From contig JBBMNZ010000019.1 in NCBI GenBank assembly GCA_037954325.1, forward strand, positions 8,570,501-8,634,500: a DNA stretch of 64,000 bases, in the 5' to 3' direction. Positions 11,230 to 22,756 of the stretch are shown here, piece by piece. Numbering within the stretch: position 1 is the first letter of the stretch; each line of letters opens with the position of its first letter. The notes below the pieces were generated by a model. It ran no database searches, had not been told where the DNA came from, and saw nothing but the letters and a program-made list of their open reading frames with translations. This DNA is from Fistularia commersonii. Taxonomy: Eukaryota > Chordata > Actinopteri > Syngnathiformes > Fistulariidae. The position numbers were made by a program, and so were the translations under genes.

Positions 11230-11775
11230 GTTAAGTCGCTTCTTGGTCATATCATTTGTGTATATTGAGGATGTGTGGTAAGGGAACTCAGCCTATATCT
11301 CCTAATGAAGAATGTGGTGAGATCAGATGACACCTACAGCAATCAAATACTGATAATTATAAAATATAATAAAAGAAAAGGCCATTTTCTGTGTTGGTTT
11401 CACAACAGGGAAATTAGTATGGATGATATCAAGCAAATACCTGATAAGCAGCAGCCAACCTGCTCCCACAATTTGACAACAGTTTAAATTTTGTTCATTT
11501 CGGGGCAAGAAATAGGTATTGAATCATCTTGTGCAAAAAACAAATAAATATTCTTGTTCAAGCAAAAACATTGATGGACCCAAAGAGCGAGCATATTTAT
11601 CTGAAAAGTTGAAAATACACTTACGTACCCGAAGATACAGAAAGATAATTGCAGCGTTTCTTTCGAAAAGGATTAGAAGGAGGAACATTATTGGAAATGC
11701 AAGTAAGAACAAACTAAATCATTCATGAAGAATTGATTCAATGTCATTACATGACAGATATTCAGATCCCTCATT
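11228..11775. other. Unannotated AT-rich sequence
   Basis: No feature recognised. The open frames here are short and low-complexity. Confidence 0.5.
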
Positions 11776-12156
11776 ATGAAGCTAATGTGGACTTTAACCA
11801 CAGTTAAAGTCTTGAAATTAATGGAACCCTGGGAAATTGTCAATAGCCAAGGTGATGAGCCGTATGCATTTAAAACCCTATTGGGCAGGGTGAATGATAG
11901 TCCACCTCAGGAGAACAGCAAAGGACAGGATAAGACAGGCTGCCCTGTTTCAACTGTTAGACTTGGTGTGGATAAGTTGGAGGAATTAGATGATTTTACA
12001 ATAAAGATCATTTTTATGAAAACTGTGGGTGATCTGAAGATCAACTTCATGTTTAGAGAGCAACAGAAAGCAATAGAGATTCTGTTCAAATGCAAAATCT
12101 TTCATTGCCAAACCAAATCCTATGCAATCCCAAACTTGTTGAGGATGGCCCTGTAA
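11776..12156 (+). pseudogene. BEL/Pao-type retrotransposon pol fragment (after protease)
   Basis: A 126-codon frame. Residues about 15-40 read KLMEPWEIVNSQGDEPYAFK followed by TLLGRVNDSPPQ. This is the conserved post-protease segment of BEL/Pao-like polyproteins in fish ('.EPW.VINS.G.GPYA..T.LGWVVNGPL'). The next conserved block, a V-R-(L/S)-V-D-K-LEEL-like run, appears as TVRLGVDKLEEL at about residue 58-70. The aspartic protease itself is not readable upstream, and the sequence becomes unrecognisable after about 12290. No LTRs are seen. The start codon is simply the first ATG in the frame. Identification rests on these two motifs. Confidence 0.65.
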
Positions 12157-12799
12157 ACAGAAATAGAATGGGAAAAGTAAACATTAAACACCATAATGGG
12201 AGGCTTTATTCTGAGGATCGGAGAACCGCCACTACTTGTTGCTGACATTGACCAACATTTCAAAAGGAAATTGAAGCATTAAGCTGTAAAATGTCTATCA
12301 TAAAAGGAGAATCCCCTTTAATGGAATGGGTCTAGTCTGTAAAATGGAATATTTAAAAACTGAGGAATAATAAACAAAAACAGCTTTGCCTGAGGATGAA
12401 GCCAATGGTTTTACCCACATTTATCAACCAAACCTTACACCATATCAAAATGTATTTATGTTTTTTTCTTTTCTATTGAATTAGAAATTGTAACTTCAAA
12501 AAGAGACCAACTCAAAGTATTTCTGCAGGTTCAATATGATTGGCATATTTGAAATCTAGACACAAAATGTTATTTTGTCACATTGTTATAGATACTGCAA
12601 AACATCAGTGAAATTTGCCCTCTGCAAATTCCAGTCCAATATGATCATTCTTACCACCTGAGCCATGCCACAGCCTGAGATATACCGTGCAACTTGTTTT
12701 TCAAAAGATAATATTAATATGCACTTACTCATTTGCACCGGGAAAATAGGACAAAGTAGCATGTAGATTTGACAAAGGTCATCAACACTAAAATACAAT
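12157..12799. other. Possible decayed continuation of the BEL/Pao fragment, then AT-rich sequence
   Basis: 12180-12300 ('gggaggctttattctgaggat', 'ctgacattgaccaacatttc') may continue the pol fragment, but I cannot confirm a reading frame. The remainder is unrecognised. Confidence 0.35.
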
Positions 12800-12820
12800 A
12801 TCATAGGAGACACCTATGAT
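12800..12820. repeat. Perfect 8-bp stem hairpin
   Basis: ATCATAGG, spacer AGACA, CCTATGAT. It is followed by a second pseudo-symmetric run (ACACCATATATGATATG... and ACACCATATTAG) up to 12860. Confidence 0.8.
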
Positions 12821-12927
12821 GTCTGACACCATATATGATATGTTAGACACCATATTAGAGACCAGTGTGTCAGCCCATTTTATCAGGGATGCTCATTTCT
12901 AACTTGGGCTATTGTTTGAAGCAAAGT

Positions 12928-12982
12928 TAATCTATAGTGATATTCCTGTTTTAAGGAAAGTAAATCTATAGTGATATTCCTG
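12928..12982 (+). repeat. Tandem duplication, 34-bp period
   Basis: The word AATCTATAGTGATATTCCTG occurs twice, starting at about 12929 and 12963, separated by 'ttttaaggaaagta'. Confidence 0.9.
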
Positions 12983-14900
12983 AATTGTGGGCAACTTTTA
13001 ATAATACGCATTTATCATTAATAATGTCTGTATAGCCCTCCCTCTATGGCTTTCAAGAAGAATTAAATGCACCTACATTATTTAATGCCTGAAAGATTTA
13101 GAAATCAGGTGAACACTTAAAACGTGTTAGTAAAATGTAATTCAACCAGTCACTTATATACTGGTGAGGTGCTTAGCAATCCTGTGGCAACGTGGGAGAT
13201 TACGAATTTATCGGATTCACAGGCTGGCCACAGCTGCTTCAATGAAGAAATATTACCTGGGGGAACAAATCCTGAACCTAAAATCCAGGGGCTATATATT
13301 ATCCTGATAAGGCATGTCGACCTAAGCCAGTGGACCCATTGTTAAAGACCCACTAACTAATGATGGAAAACTGATAAGTGGGCATACCATGTCATTGGCA
13401 ATGTAAAACAAAAATAGAGTCAATTAATCTTATGAATTGCTGTTTAAGAAAAAAAGAAAGATGACAGGACGAGTTATAGTAATTCATAGGAGCCTAATGA
13501 AGAAAAATGATGAGCAAATTATTAGTGTTTCAGATGAACAGCATCAGATTTGAAAACCTGCATACATAATGGAGAATGTTGGGCTACTTTAACCACCCTA
13601 GTATATACAGTATACAGAATCATACATTCAATGTCTGTTTATGTACGACACCAAGGCTGCCATGTTTTCACCCAAGTCTGTTTTCTTCGCAGCTTTTCAG
13701 CAGATTTTAATAACTGTGCCCTGACAGCTGCAAGGGCCAATTTCGCTAATCATTTCTACATTTTCTATAAAATCAGTTCAATCCAACAGTCGTATAGCTG
13801 ATTTCAATTGTAGCTTTGTCTTATATTCCACTAAATGCACAAGGAAATCATGGCAAATTAAAGAGTTATCGTAATTCTCAGAAAACAATTTCGTGAGTAC
13901 ACCTTGGATTGCAAATGTTCTTCATCTCAGCCCTTAATGAGGTGTAGAATTTTATCATGGGCAACTTTGAAGTAAAGACCAATGTTTAAACTTCCTGAGA
14001 GTAGCTAGATTTCAATGATTTAGATGGTGCAATTTGTAATGCATGTATGAATAACATGGCGTTTGTCACCCTCAGAAAACTGAGTATTGTATGGAGTCTT
14101 CTTTCACAAACATACTGTTAAGAATGTGACGAATTTATATTAAATAATCAACAAGAATTAAAAAGTAAACAAAAACAGAACCCTCCCTCCTATATTCCTC
14201 CAAGACCCATTAGCATATGAAACCTGTGACAGTTTAAATGAATGCCTTATGTCTCTGAACAAGACATACGCCTTTAAGTCACGGTCTTCTGCATTATAAA
14301 TGTAAGTTTCGAGCAAGTACAGTATAATGTTTTGGCAATTTTATCTCACAATCGTATTCAAGCCAGTGGCAGTCTCAGTTCACCCCTGTCTACTGATTAA
14401 ATGTCAACATCTAGTATCTGATTCGTACAATACATGGAAAGAAATTGATTCTTTATAGATCGCATTACTGTTTAGTATAATTTGAGTAATAATATTAAAA
14501 ATTTGACCAATTTGCAGTAAATGTCTGGAATATTCTTACCTGACAGTTATATGTATGACTTGAATGCCTTGAGTGCCTTTTTTAGAACTGTGTGATGTCA
14601 GGTCTCAATTCCAAAACATATAAATCTGAATGATTAAAGGATGACTTTGAGAAATACAAACAAAAGCAGGAAAGTAAAGCTTTTTTTGTTTTTATGCTTT
14701 GTAATTTTTTTCTGTCCCCATAACTCTGCTGTCAAACAAACAAAACTAGGCAACACCATCTCTTGGCAACAGCGATACCTTTTCTAGAAGATCATCATAG
14801 GACTCGATTTGGAATTTTAGCTCAAACAAAATATAAAGGATGAATGTAATTATGTAAGACCTGTACTGTGTGTTCTGATTCTAAGTTAGCATATTACCTT
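12983..14900. other. Unannotated AT-rich sequence
   Basis: No gene or transposon recognised. Short frames at 13124-13345 and 13550-13801 have no familiar motif. Confidence 0.5.
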
Positions 14901-14985
14901 TTTTCATGATGGCAGATGTGTGCTTTAAATGTTTGTGAAAAGCGCTATACAAATCGTATGTATTATTATTATTATTATTTATTAC
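14901..14985 (+). mobile_element. LINE 3' end with (ATT)n tail
   Basis: The run 'gtgaaaagcgctatacaaat' followed by (TATT)/(ATT) repeats is the conserved 3' terminus of L2/CR1-type LINEs in vertebrates ('AAAGCGCTATATAAAT' plus ATT tail). Only the last 80 or so bases are present, which is the normal product of 5' truncation. Confidence 0.75.
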
Positions 14986-15140
14986 CTGATGCTGTGTGCT
15001 ATTGGATTTTATGTTTTGTATTTCCCCCTCTGTTCCCACTTTGTGATCTTGTCTTTTTCTTCTTGTGTGATCATTTCTTGACTTAAGCCAAAAAGAAAAA
15101 TTATATATGCTTTGGTTTCTTAACTATTAAAACTACTGAC

Positions 15141-15465
15141 TTGTCATCAAAAATACACCAGGGTGTGAAAGGCACCTTTCCTATTTGCTATCCACCCTCT
15201 TCTTGGTGCATTTCACAGGCCGTTAATCATTACTGTGATTATTTAATTAAATCATTTAGTTTTTTTGTTACTCCAGGTCTACAAAGACCGTGTAGTTACC
15301 ACAGGCAACAGTGTATATGTAAAAAACAGTGTCTGCCATGGTGGCAGGAGAAAAACACTAGGTGACATGAGGAACAGCTTTTGTGTCCTACTGACAGGCC
15401 ATGATCTGATTCTGGGAGATCTGTTGATGACGACAAAGTTTCCACTCTATTTAATTGATTAAGCG
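15141..15465 (+). other. Exon-like open stretch, unassigned
   Basis: A pyrimidine tract 'tttttttgttactccag' (15259-15276) followed by a 62-codon open frame (VYKDRVVTTGNSVYVKNSVC...) resembles an intron acceptor followed by exon sequence. There is a possible weak donor (TAG|GTGACA) at about 15360. No homolog comes to mind. It could equally be chance or an unrecognised repeat. Confidence 0.2.
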
Positions 15466-15757
15466 TAGCATGAGGATGGCTGCAATTGTCTTACAATACA
15501 AGTGCAAGATGATTACAAATTAATAGACAGATGCACATAATTTTCAAAGATAACATCCAGGTCAGGCAATGCCCATCTACATAAACACTTGATTATCTTA
15601 TCAATGGCCGTGGGGACTCTTTTTGGTCTAACTGCAGATCTTTAAGTTAAATGTTGAAAAAAAAAGAAGCAAGTTTAAGTTTCAAAATTTACTGAAAACA
15701 GTTTTTTTTAAATAAAATCCAAGCTCAACAATTTCTATGAAAAAATACATATATTAC

Positions 15758-15928
15758 TGGCGGATACTAGGGACGGAGCCTCTCCCCATACAGGACTGTG
15801 AGCGAGGAGCGTAGTTTACATCCCTGATATTTTATGGTACAATGTGTTCCTTTTTTAACTTTGGTGAATGTGTTGAGGAATAAAGTTTGACCTTGCCTTT
15901 ATCTTCGTTATCTTTCCTTATCCTCCCA
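15758..15928 (+). mobile_element. Retrotransposon LTR (171 bp, TG...CA)
   Basis: Begins TGGCGGATACTAGGG and ends CCTCCCA, with an AATAAA poly(A) signal at 15879. It is followed two bases later by TTGGTGACTTTG, which resembles the 'TTGGTGACCCCGACGTGA' primer-binding site common in fish LTR retrotransposons, and then by an ATG. TG...CA ends, poly(A) signal, PBS position and a gag-like ATG together support a 5' LTR. The 3' LTR was not found. The first 50 bases resemble the block at 37511. Confidence 0.6.
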
Positions 15929-15950
15929 CGTTGGTGACTTTGTATTGAGC

Positions 15951-16046
15951 ATGTCTGACTTTGACGAAGTGTGTGACCCCACAGCCCAACTAACGGTTCA
16001 TCCACTGCGGAATCTGTTTTGTTTCCACGAGCACCATTTCGGTTAG
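15951..16046 (+). pseudogene. Gag N-terminal relic of the LTR element
   Basis: The ATG 22 bases after the LTR opens a 31-codon frame beginning MSDFDEVCDPTAQLTVHPL and ending at a TAG. Its position immediately after the primer-binding site fits a gag start. The sequence to about 16160 may continue in other frames. It is too short to assign to Ty3/gypsy or BEL/Pao. The long minus frame at 15832-16218 is the shadow of this. Confidence 0.45.
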
Positions 16047-16211
16047 GACTTTGTAATAGCCTCCTGCTGGTCCTACTATTGCGCAGATTTTCTGGTCTGC
16101 TTGTTGATATCACCAATTCCCAGCTTATTCTTAATTCCTCATTCTGCCACAATATGCTACAGCTGGGAGGCATAATAATTAGAATATTAAAAATGTAATT
16201 CTGTATATTAT

Positions 16212-16443
16212 CATCCATCCATTATCTACCAGCCACATATAGAGACAACAAGCTATTCACTCTCTCATTCAATTTTTCCAGCTAACATTCAGCATGTTTT
16301 TGGAATGCGGGAGTAAACTGGAGAAACCAGCACAGCCTTGGAGAGTACATGCAAAATCCAAACAGAAAGGTCCTCTGGGGAATCGAAGCAGGGTCCTTCT
16401 TGCTGTGAGGTGGGAGCATTAACCACTGCGGAGCACACTGGAT
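16212..16443 (+). repeat. CCATCCATTATCTACC dispersed repeat, internally deleted
   Basis: Starts CCATCCATTATCTACC, then jumps to 'cacatatagagacaacaagc', 'gcatgtttttggaatgcggg', 'gggtccttcttgctgtgagg' and 'ttaaccactgcgg'. The 5' third (the 'cctatcccagctg' part) is missing compared with the 9.8-kb copy. Confidence 0.85.
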
Positions 16444-18620
16444 TAATTAATTCTAAGTGTTGTTTTTTTTAGTAAGACTATCACTTTGGTGCCATATCTG
16501 TTATCTTTATTGAGGAGTCAAAATATATTTTCATTCGCTTTCATGCATTTTTGAAATAATGGTCTTTTTGGAGGAATAGGGTAAAAAGAAACTGGAATGT
16601 GATTAGAAAAGAATGAAAAATATTTTTTTTTTCAAAACTCTGTTATTGATCGTATGGTAAGACAAATTTGCAATTGATCTTTTTCATCTGAACAGTTATG
16701 AAAAGCTTCTGAGTGAAATGTAGTCAATGGCATTTCTTCGTGCAGGGACACAAACAGTACATTTTGGTGTCTGATATGAAATTTTCTAATACTAGCTTGA
16801 TAAAATTTATGTTTTGAAACCACCACAGAAAAACATTAACTTTCACTTTAAATGAACAATTACAAGCAATGTAAATTATAGTGCAGCTCTGCTTTAATAT
16901 TTGAAAGACAAGCATAACTCAAAAAGTGAGAGCTCAATTCGAGAAGGCCTTTGTCCTCTCTGTGTCTTATTGAGCAGATATTGGCATCTGTTCAGAGCTT
17001 GGCCCTTCAGGTGTTTTCAGTCCAGTAGCATTGCATTCCTCTCCATTTATTTGTCATCTATATGTACCCATCTCATTTTGATGATGGCAAACTTGCACCT
17101 TCTCTGCCATTTTATACTGCCCCCATAGCCTTGCTTGAATAAAATAAAACCAATTTAATTCACCATGGGAGCCATTTGTTGCAGAAAACACACAGTTATT
17201 ATTGTAGTCTCATGACATTGTATGTTTGAAATTGGACTGAATCACTGCAGAATGTCACACAGGTAGTTTTGTGGCATTAGTCTTCGGAGAGAGGAATGGT
17301 GTTAATGCTGACAAACACCAGAGAATGAGGGTCATTTACTGAACATCCATTAGGCAGATGACAATATTCCTCTAGCAGCAGGAGTGCTTGCATGCCTTTG
17401 CGATCTCTTCTCTCTATAGAGTTCACCAAACTTCATGGGATCATATGATGCTTGTCTTACTGAAAAGTGACATGTATTGTATTTTTCAAAATAGTGTTGT
17501 TGGATATTTGTGCTATACATGAGCAGAGTTTACTAAAGGGTTTACAAGAAAAAGTATCCCATCCACAGTGAATTTTATTTTTGCAAATCCCTTAAAATGT
17601 TGACCAACTGTTCAGTTTCCGTCTTCTGTATTACTTCAAAGTTTTAAACAGTCTGGGTGGAAGCAGTTTGGTGCATTTTCAGCTGGGCACATTTAGCAAA
17701 AAACACAATATAGAAAAACAACAGGACTGGGAGGATTTTTCAGCCTTGGCAGAGGTTTACAGTCTCTGACTGCTCATTTGTTTTTGTCAAGATGCCCATA
17801 CAAGCCAATTCTCTCAGGACTGCTGCACACATTACTTTCCATAAGGTGCACAATAATGATCACACACATTAAATCCTTTTCATAGTTCTTGCTCCATTTT
17901 AAGGTTAAAGCTCATTAAAAATCTAAAATCAATCAACTCATATGCATATCATTAACATTTGTACCGAGGTTGCTTTCTTTTTTTTTAATCTTTGTGATAA
18001 GGAAAAAAAAAAAAGAAAAAAAAATCAAATCACAACTGTGTGAACCATCTTGGCTCTGATGGTCAGCAGAGAAAAAGCAAGATTTTGGAAAATGTAATGT
18101 GACATAACTTATCTTCCTTTGTAACTGCTGACATTGCCGAAAGGACTTAGCATAAGGAAAGGACTTAACATAAACACTTGACATAAACACAAAGATAATA
18201 TCAATATATCTTTGTGTATCTTTATCTTAATATCAACCAAGTTGGTGATGGAGTAACTAATTTTTGTAGCAAACACATGCCTGACAAAGAGAATGATAGC
18301 CACTTTTTTTAAAGTTGCCAATCTCTTATTGACATTATGTATTTAATTATTTTCCTCCATAATACAAAACCCATACTTTTATGATCGATTGGTAGGGCAT
18401 TTTCTTTCCAACATAAAATGTTAATCACAGGAAATGACTCTTGCTGACTTATTCCCATGGGAAAAACACACAGGGTCATCTTTGATCAGACAGCTTGATA
18501 AATATGATTTTGACCACTTTAAGTCAAGACACAGCATTGAAATAAAACCATTGCTGCTTATCTGCACCTTCCACACATCATTTAACTATTGGCTCACAAA
18601 ATTGGACATACAGCCCTTGA
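16444..18620. other. Unannotated AT-rich sequence
   Basis: Nothing recognised. Poly(A/T) tracts occur at 16620 and 17980-18025. Short imperfect repeats of 'ggacttaacataaacac' lie at about 18145-18190. Confidence 0.5.
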
Positions 18621-18866
18621 AACATAAACTTTCACAAATGGTGTGCAGTCAACCAGTGGAAAATCTAAGATCCTGTCAAATAATTTAGCCAGAAACTCTA
18701 CTGCTGCCTCTCCTAGACACTTCCATACCTCCACAGGTATATCATCAGGGCCTACTGCCTTTCTACTCATCCTCTTCAATTCCTTCCTCACTTCACTTTT
18801 AATCTCTGCTACTTTGTGGTCTACACTAGTCACCTCTTCTACCCTTCTACCTTTTATTTTCTTCAT
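18594..18866 (-). pseudogene. RTE reverse transcriptase N-terminal relic
   Basis: A 90-codon frame containing the RTE motif GPDDIPVEVWKCLGEAAVEF, a hallmark of RTE-class LINEs in vertebrates (often annotated as craniofacial development protein 2-like). About 20 residues at the C-terminal end are unrelated flank, so the element is truncated at about 18660. Confidence 0.8.
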
Positions 18867-19576
18867 TCATGTGCTAAACATTCACTACTTGTAGGGAACG
18901 TGTAGAGGGAGAGAGCATGTTTTGCCAACCTGTATAAATCTCCCCCTCCTTACTGTCCAACCGAGCATACAAGTCATTGTCACCCAAGTCATCCTTTGTT
19001 TTGCCTTAGCAACCTCTATCTTTACTTTATTCTGTATCGCCCTGTACTCATGTCTGTTTTCCTTGGTACCCTCAGTGTCCCACTTCTTAATTGCTTTCTC
19101 CGCCCTCTCTGTGTATACTCCTGCACTTCCTCATTCTACAACCAAGTCTCCTTATCTACTTTCCTTCCAGACGAAACATTGAGTGATCTGCTACCTGTCT
19201 CTCTGATCACATTAGCCGTAGTTATCCAGTCATCTGGAAGCTCTCCCTAAACACCAAGAGCCTTTCTCAACTCCTCCCTGAAAACCATCAAACACTCCTC
19301 CCTTTTCAGCATCCACCACTTTGTCCTCTGCCTTTGTCCTCTTGATCTTGCTTATCATCCTACAAACCACCATCCGAACCATCTGGTGCTGTCTGGCTAC
19401 ACTCTCACCCACTACTACTTCGCAGTCACTGATCTCCTTCAAATTACCTCTTTTATACAACATGTAGTCTACCTACATGCTCCTATCTCCGCTCTTATAA
19501 TTTATCCTATGTTCCTGTCTTCTCTGGAAAAAAGTATTCACTACAGTAATTTCCATCCTTTTAGCAAAGTCTACCA
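18640..19576 (-). mobile_element. RTE-like LINE fragment (endonuclease end to RT start)
   Basis: Minus-strand RTE/BovB-type LINE. In order on the minus strand: VDFAKRMEITVVNTFFQRR (19576-19515), then the YKSGDRSMQVDYMLYKRGNL segment (to about 19440), ISDCEVVVGESVARQHQMV, and a spacer with KRTKAEDKVVD. After loss of the middle linker the RT start follows: RRVEEVTSVDHKVAEIKSEV, then RKAVGPDDIPVEVWKCLGEA and FLAKLFDRIL, ending about 18660. Sequence after FDRIL, including the RT catalytic motifs, is absent. Frames change at about 18900 and 19240. The 5' side is cut exactly where the hAT end starts. Confidence 0.85.
19230..19463 (-). pseudogene. RTE endonuclease C-terminal relic
   Basis: A 77-codon frame beginning within the endonuclease C-terminus (MLYKRGNLKEISDCEVVVGE, then SVARQHQMVRMVVCRM). 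The tail of the frame after about residue 45 is a degenerate linker. It continues from the VDFAKR segment upstream in another frame. Confidence 0.75.
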
Positions 19577-20545
19577 CAGGGGTGTCAAACTCATTTTAGT
19601 CTGGGGGCCACATACGGCCTAATTTGATGTCAAACGGGCAAGATCAGCAAAATCAGAGCATAATTAATTAAAAGGAACACTAAGTCCAATTTTTTCCTTT
19701 GTTGTAGTGTAAAGGAGAACAGGGATATCATAAAAATCTTTATATGTAATGAACTGTTCCTTTAACAAATACATCACAAACAACCTGAGATTCATTCAGA
19801 AAAGTAAGAACAATTTCAGCAACACCATGCCTCAGTTTAACATTTATTTGTCTGCACTATGCATTACAACTGATCACAGTGATTGTAAAATGGCACAGAA
19901 TATTTAGTCACGGGTATGTGAAACTTAAAGACATAGTCCTGGAAAAAAAACAAAAAAAAAATGATGACATCTGGAAACCAATGCTGAAAACCTAAATGAA
20001 CTCCGCACACCTTTAAGTCTTAAGTAGCAGCTGTTTTGTACAGACTATTAAGAAAGTCGTCACTCGCCTTGTTTAAGAATGAAATGTAAAAAGTGAAACA
20101 CTTCATGGATGGCATGCATTGGAAAACGTAGTCCACTCAACCAAACTCTTGTATTGAATCTGTTGACTAACACTTAATTATGCAGTATTTACAACAGCAT
20201 ATTTTCCACCAACACCAACTAAAGAAACTTCTCTGTGGCAGTGAACGTCTCATCAACTCCACGAATGAATACGGCCAGTTGAGGGAAATTCGTAATATCA
20301 GTGCTAACAAAGGTTTGCAATCAATTGCAACAGAAAATGCTACAATGACGGCACTTTGCATTTCATTTGGTGGGCCAAGTCCGTCTATGGTTCGGAAATT
20401 CTGTCTGCACGGTATTTCTCGTCAGGCTAAAGTTAGCAAGTTTGTATTTTTTTTTTTTTGTTGCATTTTAGGTGTAGTCTTAGTTTTGGCTACTACTACA
20501 ATATGGTTTAAGGATATGGGCCAGCGTAAAATGAAAACTTTAGGT
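19577..20545. mobile_element. hAT-type DNA transposon, left end and body
   Basis: Starts with the terminal sequence CAGGGGTGTCAAACTCATTT, characteristic of an abundant fish hAT group, followed by 'gggggccacatacggcc'. The body, with 'gtttaacatttatttgtctgc' (about 19836) and 'ggtgggccaagtccgtctatgg', is non-coding. The left 8-bp flank is GTCTACCA (19569-19576), a candidate target duplication. I could not find the matching right inverted terminus or second GTCTACCA, so the right boundary is approximate and that end may be deleted. The insertion sits inside the RTE LINE (VDFAKR codons), so it is younger than that element. Confidence 0.65.
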
Positions 20546-22520
20546 TCATAATATATGAGGATGATATTCAGATTTAAAACCTCAGTAGCATACAAGTGCC
20601 CACCTTAAGCCCAAGTTCATGTCCTTACCCATCTTTAGCCCCGGTTTTTTCCTGTCATCTCTCCGCTATTATCTGTATTCTTGAAATAAATCGGCAATTC
20701 ACAAGCCAGGACCACACGATAAACTGAAATGTCGATAAATGTTTATTGAATATTAAATGTGTGAGGTGTGTCTGACAGATGTGAATGGTGAAGCTGCATG
20801 AAAGTGAGGGGGAAGGGAAGGCATTAAGAAAGAATTCAACTGAGTGATGAGGCAATGAAAGAAAATGGGAGGGAGGGATACTAGGACATGTAAAATAATG
20901 AACTGAAAGTGTTTATTACACTGAATAAATAAAATTGAAAATTTGAGTTCAATCTAGATTACAGATAACACACCTACAAGTGAGTAGGCCTATATTGCAG
21001 TCCCTCTACATTCTAAATCAGACATATTTACATGTGTGTTTGTATGTCTTATGACATCTACATGAAACAATTCCGGCGTATAAACTTATAACAAATGCAA
21101 AAAGGAAGAAAACAAGATACTAGGGTCAGATTTTTAATCTACAGACGAATCAGAATTGTTTACATATAGTGAATGTAAATAGATAAGAAACTGAGTGCAT
21201 ACTAAAGAGTAAATAGTTTCAAAAAGTTCCATAATTTCTGATTTGAGTAGTTTATTGCAAGTGACATGCTCATTGTGACAAATTCTGAGCTTTTTATAAT
21301 CAAGTGGGGGAGGGACATTAGGTGGGCTCTTGCAAACACTACAATTAAAACAGTGAGGAAAATTTGCATGGCATAAGTGTATCATTAACTCTCAGGGAGC
21401 TAGAAACAATATGGGCTCCTGGGTGGCATCTAAAGATAGGTCACAAATCCATCCTGTGTAGGTGGCTGTAACAGCAAGCTTCAGAAGCTAATAATCCACA
21501 CAGTCTTAATATAGTCGTAACACTGTACATCTAATTTCAATTTACTCTTTTAACACTGGAAAATATAGAAACACTTGTGTATATTTGTACATGTGGAATG
21601 TATTCTTTAGAACCCTGGTATCATTTCAATGATTCGTACCATCTGAAATCAAGGTAGTGAATTTATCCTGTGCTTGATACCTATCTTGATCAAATATCAA
21701 AAGGTAATAGTTGCTAGTATCCCTTCAAAGAAGGAAAAAAAAACACCACTGGGGATGTGGCAATAATGTCCCGCTCTCTCAAGTCAAGAGAGGATTGTAA
21801 AAGCACAGTGGAGAGGATGAATGCCCCATGGTAAAAATGTATTTAATACATTTTATTTCAGTACACTTTTGTATGTTTCATATTGGGGTACTGTCAGTAC
21901 CTTCCAAAGCTTTTGTTATTCTTTGAAAGTGTGCAAGTAATGAAACTCAATTGAAAAAATTTAGATCAAAAGTGATTGAATAAAGTGGTGTTGGACAGCT
22001 GCATCTGCAGCGTGAGGGCTGGGCTACCATTTCAACACTTGAGGGTTGCATTCGTGCAAAAGGCACAGAAATGCTCCCTGATGACAATGGTTTTGAGCTC
22101 ACAGACAGTTCTGTATAGTGTGCACAGGCTTGGGTTTTATGTGCGCAGGTTCAAGGCTGATTAAATACCATATATCTCTGTCATAGTGTATTTGCTTGGT
22201 TAAGACCACCCAGTCTGTTGGGTACGCTCAAGTTTTATATACACCATGCAGCTTCTCTTGGTTTCCAAGGGTTGCTGAGGGAGACTCTTCCCACAAGCTA
22301 TGAAAAATGCAGGGCGCCATCCAAGCTGTGAAAAAGCAGAAAGCAATAACAGGAAAATAAAGTAAAACGAAAAGGTTTACTTGATCCCCTGATTAACTAT
22401 GATGAAAGCCCATCTTAATTTAACCATCATACCACAAAACTGGCACACATTTTGATTGTGGTGTCAGCTGTATCCAACAGCTCCAACAAATCTCTCCTTG
22501 TACAGTTTTGGGTCTGCCAA
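20546..22520. other. Unannotated AT-rich sequence
   Basis: Nothing recognised. 21976-22164 is slightly GC-richer with a 62-codon frame that I cannot assign. Confidence 0.5.
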
Positions 22521-22756
22521 ATCTGAAAGTATAAGTGCAGAACATAATAAATCATCTATTTTTATCCTTGTTGGTGTCACTCCACTCGCATCATTTTTAT
22601 TTTTGTCATTGTTATTGTCACTCTGTTTCTGTTCTCATCCTTATTATTGTTGGCGCTGCTGTCAATTATTTGTGGATGTATTTTGCTATCTTTTAATTGT
22701 CTCCCCTATGAGGATCAATGAAGTATATCTTATCTTATCTCATCTTATCTTTGTAG
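22521..22756 (+). mobile_element. LINE family B 3' end, plus strand
   Basis: Pyrimidine-rich 3' UTR with the same words as the minus strand of 5530-5950: 'tttttatccttgttggtgtc', 'gtcattgttattgtcactctg', 'tcatccttattattgttgg' and 'tttgctatcttttaattgtc'. It then has 'tgaggatcaatgaagtatat' and a TATCT repeat tail (22723-22752). Only the UTR is present, as expected for a 5'-truncated insertion. The short 103-codon frame over it is not a gene. Confidence 0.85.

Noticed and set aside
15832..16218. 128-codon minus-strand frame
   Set aside because: Antisense to the LTR, primer-binding site and gag start, whose features make sense only on the plus strand.
20180..20551. 123-codon plus-strand frame
   Set aside because: Lies in the hAT-derived repeat body; the poly-Phe run comes from a T tract. 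No transposase motif.
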